Of a stretch of 59,798 bases of DNA, positions 54,705 through 59,798 are shown piece by piece; positions within the stretch are counted from its first letter, which is position 1, and every line of letters starts with the position of its first letter. The stretch is from an uncultured Fidelibacterota bacterium (GTDB lineage: Bacteria; Fidelibacterota; Marinisomatia; Marinisomatales; UBA1611), in NCBI GenBank assembly GCA_913043235.1, contig CAJWLO010000015.1:1-59798 (forward strand), written 5' to 3'. Under the pieces are notes generated by a model that was given only the letters and a program-made list of their open reading frames with translations, was not told the origin of the DNA and searched no databases. The position numbers and the translations under genes were made by a program.

Positions 54705-54712
54705 CTCCCCTT
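54705..54712 (-). promoter_or_regulatory. Shine-Dalgarno sequence deciding the start of the CsgG-like gene
   Basis: AAGGGGAG lies 7 nt before the ATG at 54697 and supports this start over the in-frame ATG at 54811. Confidence 0.75.
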
Positions 54713-54773
54713 TTTAAAGATAGTTTTATTCTTTAATAGAATATAAAAATAATCGTGACGTGAAGTATTTTCC

Positions 54774-54806
54774 CAAATGTACGTTATCTTTGGTCTTATA
54801 TTCAAC
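54774..54806 (-). promoter_or_regulatory. Candidate promoter of the 35-kb surface-protein operon
   Basis: On the minus strand GTTG is followed after 21 nt by TACATTTG, which fits the Bacteroidota-type TTTG/TAnnTTTG promoter; it can also be read as TTGAAT-18 nt-TACATT for a sigma-70-like factor. The predicted leader would be about 70 nt. Such short motifs arise by chance, so this is tentative. Confidence 0.35.
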
Positions 54807-54813
54807 TGCAAGC

Positions 54814-54835
54814 AGAAAAAACAGCTGTTTTTCTT
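54814..54835 (-). terminator. Palindrome with T-run after the cyclase gene, possible terminator
   Basis: The minus strand reads AAAAACAG then CTGTTTTTT, a near-perfect palindrome ending in a run of six T residues. It lies about 170 nt after the cyclase stop and just before the candidate promoter. The stem is AT-rich and could also be an operator. Confidence 0.35.
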
Positions 54836-55003
54836 GTTCTTTAATGTGTGGCTTATTCAAAATAATATTTCTGTGGTGATTTTTCTTTTTTTAGGATACA
54901 ATCTTCAGCGACAAAACAATAAAATAAACCTGTACAGAGAAAAGATGTTTTTATAATGAAGGTGATTAATACATAAACCGGACTTTTTAGGAAACCTTAA
55001 CTA

Positions 55004-57301
55004 TTACTTTTTTTCAGTAAGTGTCCATACACCACCCCAACCTTCTTCCGGTGGTGAGCTAATCAAATACGAACACCTTTCAACATAAACCTGGGATGGG
55101 TTTTTCTTCCTACCGGGGTATGTTTCTTCAATTTTTTCTAAGTTTCTAAACATTGTTTTAGCCTTTTTAAACTTATTATCCCTATAGGTTTTTAACGCTT
55201 CTTGAAACTCCGGAATGAGTGTTTTATAGGTTTCAGGCTCTTCGCCGCTTAAGGCTATAAGTTCATAGGTTTTTACCGGTAAACTTTTACCAACTACCCG
55301 AACATGATCCAGCTCCCGTGCAACCACCCTTTCTTTCACTGCGGTATACGTGTCTTCCGATATTTGGGTATACACTCCATACTGTTTCGCAGACGCTTCT
55401 AGCCTGGAAGCCAGATTTACCGTATCGCCCATCATAGTATAATTCATACGTTGCTCAGAGCCCATATTCCCTGTAACCATTGGGCCTGTATGTAGACCAA
55501 TTCTAGTGTTCATAAGATGAACTATATCAGGCCACCTTTCACCTTCTTTTTTCCACCTGTTTCGAAGCCGATTTTGTTGTTTTTGCATCGCTAGTGCAGT
55601 AATACAGGCCATGTATTCATGGTCTTTTACAGGAATAGGTGCTCCGTAAAATGCAACAATTGCATCACCGATATACTTATCCAGTGTGCCCTGATTTTCA
55701 AGGAGGATTGCGGTCATATCAGTAAGGTATTCATTCAGTAATTGAACAAGATCCACGGGTTTCATCTCCTCCGAAATTTTTGTAAAACCTTCTATATCAG
55801 AAAAAAAAGCGGTGTGCATTCCTTCTTGCCCTCCAAGCTTTGGCTCCGTTTTTTCTGCAATCATTTTATCAATCAGTTTTGGTGATATATATGTTCCAAA
55901 TGTTTGTCTTAAAAATCTCTTATCTTTATCTAAAATTAAAAAAGTATATGAAAAAACACTCAGCTGTGTTAGGGCCATAGCAAGCGCTGGTCGAACAATG
56001 TCCCAAACAACGAGTTCATTTAAAAACTGACTATAGGTAAAAACAACCCATACCGCAATACATCCAGATAAAACAGCAAACCCCCAGAGTGGCTTTCCTG
56101 GAAACCCAGATAAGGCCCCGACAACAATTGCCATAAGCATCATAGCAAGCAGCTTTGCCGAAGACTTTTTCATAGAGATAAATTGATTGTTTAAAATACT
56201 GTGGATCACATTAGCGTGAATCTCAACACCAGCAAATGTTTCCTGCACTGGAGTATTCCGCAAATCCATAAGCCCCGGAAGCGATGACCCAACCAATGCT
56301 ACTTTACCAGTCCAATATGTCGGATCCAACATTTCCGGATCAAAGCAGTACATATAAGGTATATAATAAAATGTTTTATAGGGTCCATAATAATTAACAA
56401 ACATTCGACCTTGATCATCAATAGGAATTTCACGAACCACTATACCGCTGGTATCTATAAGGCGAAGCAGACCCGCTCCAAAGTCGTAGTCAAAGCCATC
56501 GACTGAAATACCTAGTATTTCTTTTACTGCAGACATGGTTAATGAAAGGAACACATCTCCAGACCCTTTAAAATGTATAGCTGTAGGCGCCCGTCGTGTG
56601 ATCCCATCTTTATCCTGTGGAAAATTAGCAGAGCCCGCACCGGAAGAGTGGCTTAGCAAATCTGTATAGGTGTTGCCAAGGCGCGCTGCTTCTGGCAAGC
56701 GATCAGCAACTTCCTGGGTAATATTAATTATATGTTTTGATGCATCATATCCATCGGGAATTTCATCCATAGCGTAGAGAAAGTTGAGAGTGTCTTCTCC
56801 TTCAAAAACAAGAGCATGGTGGGTCGTTTGGCTCTTGGAAGTGCTCCACACAAATCGGCCAGGGTCGTGACTTACAAGAAACTGGTCTGCCGCGTTTTTC
56901 ACATCAGGTAAAGAGTTGGTTTGGTTCCAAGACAAAGACTCTACTAATTTATATGTTCCGTCGTCTTTCTGATCAAAAATAATATCAAAAATAAGCGCTT
57001 TAGGCTCTCCCGACGAAACAACATCGATTAGCTGCCCGTGGTATGCGTGAGGCCACTCATGATAATTGCCTAGGTTGGCTATAGAGTTTTGTTCAATGTC
57101 AATAACAACAACACTTTCGATAGACGCTTCTTCCACACCATTGGTTTTGGCGCGCATTCGAGCATCGTAAGATTGATATTCATAGCGATCAAGAATGTCA
57201 CTAAGTGCTGAGCCCTCGCCGTAGGTTCCAAAGTGAACAATAAGAGAAATAAACGCGCCTATGGCCAAACCAAAGATTATGCGTTTTTGTCGATCAGTCA
57301 T
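55004..57301 (-). CDS. CHASE2-domain class III adenylate/guanylate cyclase
   Basis: A 765-residue membrane receptor cyclase. One N-terminal membrane helix (about 8-26) leads to an extracytoplasmic CHASE2 sensor (about 30-375), then two to three membrane helices (about 383-455) and a catalytic domain (about 495-653). The catalytic part has Phe-Ser-Asp-Ile-Glu-Gly-Phe-Thr with the first metal-binding Asp, Leu-Asp-Lys-Tyr-Ile-Gly-Asp with the purine-contact Lys and second Asp, and Gly-Asp-Thr-Val-Asn-Leu-Ala-Ser-Arg with the transition-state Asn and Arg. So it should be active as a homodimer; cAMP is more likely than cGMP. A C-terminal 110-residue helical tail follows. It is 18 nt after the fecR-type gene. 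Confidence 0.92.
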   Translation of the reverse strand: MTDRQKRIIFGLAIGAFISLIVHFGTYGEGSALSDILDRYEYQSYDARMRAKTNGVEEASIESVVVIDIEQNSIANLGNYHEWPHAYHGQLIDVVSSGEPKALIFDIIFDQKDDGTYKLVESLSWNQTNSLPDVKNAADQFLVSHDPGRFVWSTSKSQTTHHALVFEGEDTLNFLYAMDEIPDGYDASKHIINITQEVADRLPEAARLGNTYTDLLSHSSGAGSANFPQDKDGITRRAPTAIHFKGSGDVFLSLTMSAVKEILGISVDGFDYDFGAGLLRLIDTSGIVVREIPIDDQGRMFVNYYGPYKTFYYIPYMYCFDPEMLDPTYWTGKVALVGSSLPGLMDLRNTPVQETFAGVEIHANVIHSILNNQFISMKKSSAKLLAMMLMAIVVGALSGFPGKPLWGFAVLSGCIAVWVVFTYSQFLNELVVWDIVRPALAMALTQLSVFSYTFLILDKDKRFLRQTFGTYISPKLIDKMIAEKTEPKLGGQEGMHTAFFSDIEGFTKISEEMKPVDLVQLLNEYLTDMTAILLENQGTLDKYIGDAIVAFYGAPIPVKDHEYMACITALAMQKQQNRLRNRWKKEGERWPDIVHLMNTRIGLHTGPMVTGNMGSEQRMNYTMMGDTVNLASRLEASAKQYGVYTQISEDTYTAVKERVVARELDHVRVVGKSLPVKTYELIALSGEEPETYKTLIPEFQEALKTYRDNKFKKAKTMFRNLEKIEETYPGRKKNPSQVYVERCSYLISSPPEEGWGGVWTLTEKK

Positions 57302-57319
57302 TTATCGGGCTAGCAAATA

Positions 57320-58069
57320 TTAATTATCAGTGTCTCGTTCCTTGTTCCATTTTACGAAATCATCTTTCTCGTCTTTTTCCTGATCAAATTCAAACATATG
57401 ATATTTACCATCGGAACGGACATTAATTTGCATTCCTTTGGCAAGGGTAACCCATTCTTCCAAAGTGATCTCGTAAGGACCTGAGACCTGTGTTGGTGCA
57501 GCAATCTCTTTTACGGGGCCCAGCTTGAATTTAGGTTGTCCATCAGGTCCTTTTGGCGTTAGGCCTTTTCGTCTTTTTCTGCGTTCTTCCATAAACTTAT
57601 CTACTTGATTTACATCCACACTGCCATCATATACCTGTACCGAACTTTGATCATCTCCGGCTTTTGCTTTAAATACGGTACCTCGTATGGCAGCCACCGC
57701 TGTAGGAGTTCGCAGAGCTATGTTTTTCTTCTCCCCAAATGCCGCCTTAGCCGAAACCCAGACGCTACCTTTTTTCAAGTTTGCATTGAAATTTTTAACC
57801 ATAGGCTTCACATCTGCTTCAATCAATTCTAATTCTGCATTTTCACCAATGCGAACCTTTCCTCCTCCTTTTAGTGTGACCTCACAGCGAGATTTGGCTT
57901 GGGTGCGAATACGATTACCTTCGAAAACGGCCTGGTTAGGCTTGGCCCTTGACCAATCTCCACTAGTTTGAACCTGAACTCTTCCCAACGGCAGAGAGAT
58001 TTTGCCGAAAGGCTTCTGGGCGAACAGAGAGCTTATAAAAAAAACAGTATATAAGGTTCGGATAAACAT
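57320..58069 (-). CDS. FecR-domain exported protein
   Basis: A 249-residue secreted protein with a signal peptide (about 1-17). Residues about 22-155 are a FecR domain: Gly-Arg-Val-Gln-Val, Asn-Arg-Ile-Arg-Thr, an Ala-Glu-Leu-Glu-Leu strand, and Arg-Thr-Pro-Thr-Ala-Val-Ala-Ala-Ile-Arg-Gly-Thr with Val-Tyr-Asp-Gly-Ser-Val. The basic and Pro-rich remainder is unrecognised. FecR domains placed beside CHASE2 cyclases are a recurring pairing, so this protein may sense or modulate the signal in the periplasm. A strong AGGAGG Shine-Dalgarno sequence (58078-58083) lies 8 nt before the ATG. The 123-nt gap upstream may hold the promoter for this two-gene unit. Confidence 0.85.
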   Translation of the reverse strand: MFIRTLYTVFFISSLFAQKPFGKISLPLGRVQVQTSGDWSRAKPNQAVFEGNRIRTQAKSRCEVTLKGGGKVRIGENAELELIEADVKPMVKNFNANLKKGSVWVSAKAAFGEKKNIALRTPTAVAAIRGTVFKAKAGDDQSSVQVYDGSVDVNQVDKFMEERRKRRKGLTPKGPDGQPKFKLGPVKEIAAPTQVSGPYEITLEEWVTLAKGMQINVRSDGKYHMFEFDQEKDEKDDFVKWNKERDTDN

Positions 58070-58192
58070 GTTTGTTTCCTCCTGAAATTTAGACGATGTT
58101 AATAATGGCTGAGATCAAAACCTAAATTTCTGATAGGATTAATAGGCTTTATAATTAATGTCAAAAAAACAAAAATTATAAATTAAACTATG

Positions 58193-58876
58193 TTATTCCC
58201 GATGCCCAAATAACGCGGTTCCCAAACGCACAATAGTAGAGCCTTCTTCCACAGCAAGCTTATAATCTCCACTCATACCCATGGACAATTCCTTAAGTCT
58301 GTTTTCACCGTATTGTTGGTTTAGATAATGGGAAAGCTCACGTAGTTCTATAAAAGATTGTCTTATTTTTTCTTTATCTCCGGTATTCGGACCAACGGTC
58401 ATAAGGCCGTTTACTTCTATATTTTTTTCGTTTATACAGGAAAGCATTTCATCAACCATGTCTGGGTTAAAACCGCCTTTCTGTGGTTCTCTGCTGGTAT
58501 TAACCTCCAAGAGCACAGGTACAGTTTTCCCTAGAGATGCAGCCCTGTTTGATATTTTACGTGCCAGCTTAATGCTGTCTACAGAATCTACCGCATCAAA
58601 CAGATCTAGACATTTATTGACCTTATTTGACTGTAAGTGGCCTATAAACCGTTTTATAAGTTTCGGCATATCCGAAAAAGGTTGAAATTTTTCTACCGCT
58701 TCCTGGATGCGGTTCTCGCCAATGGCGAAAATATGAGCCTTATAACACTCTTTTATATAATTAAATGGTCGGGTTTTAGTAACAGCTACAATCTCAACAG
58801 AATGATCAAAGCCGTGTGTCTCTTGTGCAAAGAGAATATTATTGCGGATTTGATATAGTTTTTCCTTAAGGTTCAT
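58193..58876 (-). CDS. YggS/PROSC-type pyridoxal phosphate homeostasis protein
   Basis: A 227-residue PLP-binding protein of the alanine-racemase N-terminal fold. It buffers free PLP in the cytoplasm and is not known to have enzyme activity. PLP should bind Lys34 in Val-Ala-Val-Thr-Lys-Thr. Other signatures are Ile-Gly-Glu-Asn-Arg-Ile-Gln-Glu, Phe-Ile-Gly-His-Leu-Gln-Ser-Asn-Lys, Glu-Val-Asn-Thr-Ser, Gly-Leu-Met-Thr-Val-Gly, Leu-Ser-Met-Gly-Met-Ser-Gly-Asp and the Arg-Leu-Gly-Thr-Ala-Leu-Phe-Gly end. The length is typical. Its start overlaps the gyrA stop by 4 nt. Confidence 0.94.
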   Translation of the reverse strand: MNLKEKLYQIRNNILFAQETHGFDHSVEIVAVTKTRPFNYIKECYKAHIFAIGENRIQEAVEKFQPFSDMPKLIKRFIGHLQSNKVNKCLDLFDAVDSVDSIKLARKISNRAASLGKTVPVLLEVNTSREPQKGGFNPDMVDEMLSCINEKNIEVNGLMTVGPNTGDKEKIRQSFIELRELSHYLNQQYGENRLKELSMGMSGDYKLAVEEGSTIVRLGTALFGHRE

Positions 58877-59798
58877 TCCTTTTCATTTTGGTCATCTTGC
58901 ATTTCCGTGCCTGTTTGATGTATGTCATCTTCTGGTTCTTTGGCTTCTGCATCTTCGCTGATAACCCTGGTAATAGAAGAAATACTGGCGCCTTCATCTA
59001 GCTTGACCAGCTTTACTCCTTGTGTAACGCGACCAATCGTTCTTATATCAGAAACGGGCTGCCGCATAAGAACACCTGAGTCGGTGATTATAATCAAATC
59101 ATCTGAATCAACTACTTCCATTATATTAACCATGTTCCCTGTTTTTTCTGTACAACGCATCGTCATAACGCCTTTTCCGCCACGCGTCTGGGTTCTATAC
59201 TGAATAACATCTGTTCGTTTACCCATACCTTTTTCCGTTGCCACCAGGATTGTTCCTTCCCGGCGAACGACCAGCATACCAATAACATGATCGTCAATTG
59301 AACCAAGTCTTATACCTTTTACACCCATGGTTTTTCTGCCGCTCGGGCGTATATTGTTTTCCGAGAAACGGATTGATTTCCCTTCGTATGTTCCTAAAAG
59401 AATGTCGTGCTCACCGTTTGTAATGCGAGCCTCAATCAATTTATCACCATCGCGAATATCAATGGCAAATATGCCTCCTTTTCTTGGTTTTCCATAGGCA
59501 GAAAGAACTGTCTTTTTTACTATTCCGTTTCTTGTGGCCATTACGATAAAGTGATTATTGTCGAACTCTTTTACACTAACAAACGCTTCAACTTTTTCAC
59601 CTGGTTCACATCCGATAAGATTCACTATGGCGCGCCCTCGGGTAGCTCGGCCTCCTTGGGGAATATCGTAGACTTTAAGCCAGAAACACTTCCCCAAGTC
59701 AGTGAAAAAGAGCATGAAATTGTGGGTATTAGCAATAAAGAGATGCTCTACAAAATCTTCATCTTTGCTCATTGCGCCCTGAACACCACGACCGCCTC
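58873..59798 (-). CDS. gyrA: DNA gyrase subunit A, C-terminal part (cut by window edge)
   Basis: The frame is open to the window edge, so only the last roughly 308 residues are present; the ATG at 59772 is internal. This is the DNA-wrapping C-terminal beta-pinwheel of GyrA, in the cytoplasm, where GyrA2GyrB2 introduces negative supercoils. It starts within a Gly-Gly-Arg-Gly-Val-Gln-Gly segment followed by Glu-Asp-Phe-Val-Glu-His-Leu-Phe-Ile-Ala, and contains several blade repeats with Gly-x-x-Lys/Arg turns. The GyrA box appears as Gln-Thr-Arg-Gly-Gly-Lys-Gly, which argues for gyrase rather than ParC. An acidic tail ends the protein, as in many GyrA proteins where it tunes supercoiling. Confidence 0.95.
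   Translation of the reverse strand, partial: GGRGVQGAMSKDEDFVEHLFIANTHNFMLFFTDLGKCFWLKVYDIPQGGRATRGRAIVNLIGCEPGEKVEAFVSVKEFDNNHFIVMATRNGIVKKTVLSAYGKPRKGGIFAIDIRDGDKLIEARITNGEHDILLGTYEGKSIRFSENNIRPSGRKTMGVKGIRLGSIDDHVIGMLVVRREGTILVATEKGMGKRTDVIQYRTQTRGGKGVMTMRCTEKTGNMVNIMEVVDSDDLIIITDSGVLMRQPVSDIRTIGRVTQGVKLVKLDEGASISSITRVISEDAEAKEPEDDIHQTGTEMQDDQNEKE

Larger units (their letters stand above)
54698..55003. other. 306-nt intergenic region before the surface-protein operon
   Basis: This gap separates the cyclase gene from the CsgG-like gene, both on the minus strand. It is AT-rich and holds a palindromic hairpin (54814-54835), a promoter-like pair (54774-54806) and the Shine-Dalgarno site. It is the largest gap upstream of the 35-kb gene train, so the main promoter is probably here. 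I see no gene or structured RNA in it. Confidence 0.55.

Noticed and set aside
58070-58192. A sigma-70 promoter with TTGACA before the FecR gene
   Set aside because: TTGACA is present on the minus strand, but no acceptable -10 box lies 16-18 nt downstream, so I did not list it.

Overview
The window looks like a contig piece from an uncultured, AT-rich bacterium of the FCB superphylum, with Marinimicrobia (SAR406) or a close relative as my best guess. The main reasons are four large secreted proteins that end in a Por/T9SS-type C-terminal sorting domain (the N-x-PNPFNP start and the K-M-x-LLK end), a zinc metalloprotease of the DUF5117 type, and FecR/CHASE2-cyclase and CsgG/FlgT-like surface genes. 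The assignment is by pattern recognition only. Almost everything is on the minus strand; psuG is the only convincing plus-strand gene.

Region 1 (1-529) is a very AT-rich gene-free end with a terminator-like hairpin for the minus-strand operon. Region 2 (530-18682) is a tight minus-strand run of 12 genes: a small Cys-containing protein, a MATE exporter, the complete pyruvate dehydrogenase complex (aceE, aceF, lpd), four exported hydrolases (DUF5117 metalloprotease, M16, M1, penicillin-acylase type), a DHFR-like reductase, a glycerophosphodiesterase and a rhodanese. Several junctions overlap by 1 or 4 bases, which suggests co-transcription of central carbon metabolism with peptide scavenging. 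Region 3 is psuG on the plus strand (18737-19636).

Region 4 (19807-54697) is a roughly 35 kb minus-strand gene train. Reading 5' to 3' on its own strand: a CsgG-like protein with an internal duplication, a cohesin-domain lipoprotein, a 2546-residue double beta-helix protein, a 642-residue cadherin-like protein, a 250-residue sorted protein, a 5837-residue mosaic giant (LamG, ASH, cadherin-like, two PQQ propellers, FN3, beta-helix, 12 Ig-like modules, dockerin-like, sorting domain), a TPR/SLH lipoprotein, FlgT-like and LPP20-like proteins, a TlpA-type thioredoxin, and a metallophosphoesterase-fold protein. Region 5 (55004-59798) holds a CHASE2 adenylate/guanylate cyclase, a FecR protein, the YggS-type PLP protein and the 3' part of gyrA.

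The most striking observation is that the last gene of region 4 is not a 310-residue protein starting at 20739. The same reading frame continues upstream through a single TGA (20793-20791) to a signal-peptide start at 20922. The TGA sits exactly where this subfamily has the second Cys of a Cys-Gly-Cys motif. It is followed by a 7-bp stem with a GGTCT apical loop 18 nt downstream, the geometry of the E. coli fdhF bacterial SECIS element. I read it as a selenoprotein (Cys-Gly-Sec) encoded next to a thioredoxin. Other points of interest are a cohesin/dockerin pair within one operon, LamG domains inserted inside other domains, a recently duplicated 888-bp unit in the giant gene, and a shared, apparently unnamed domain in three of the secreted proteins.
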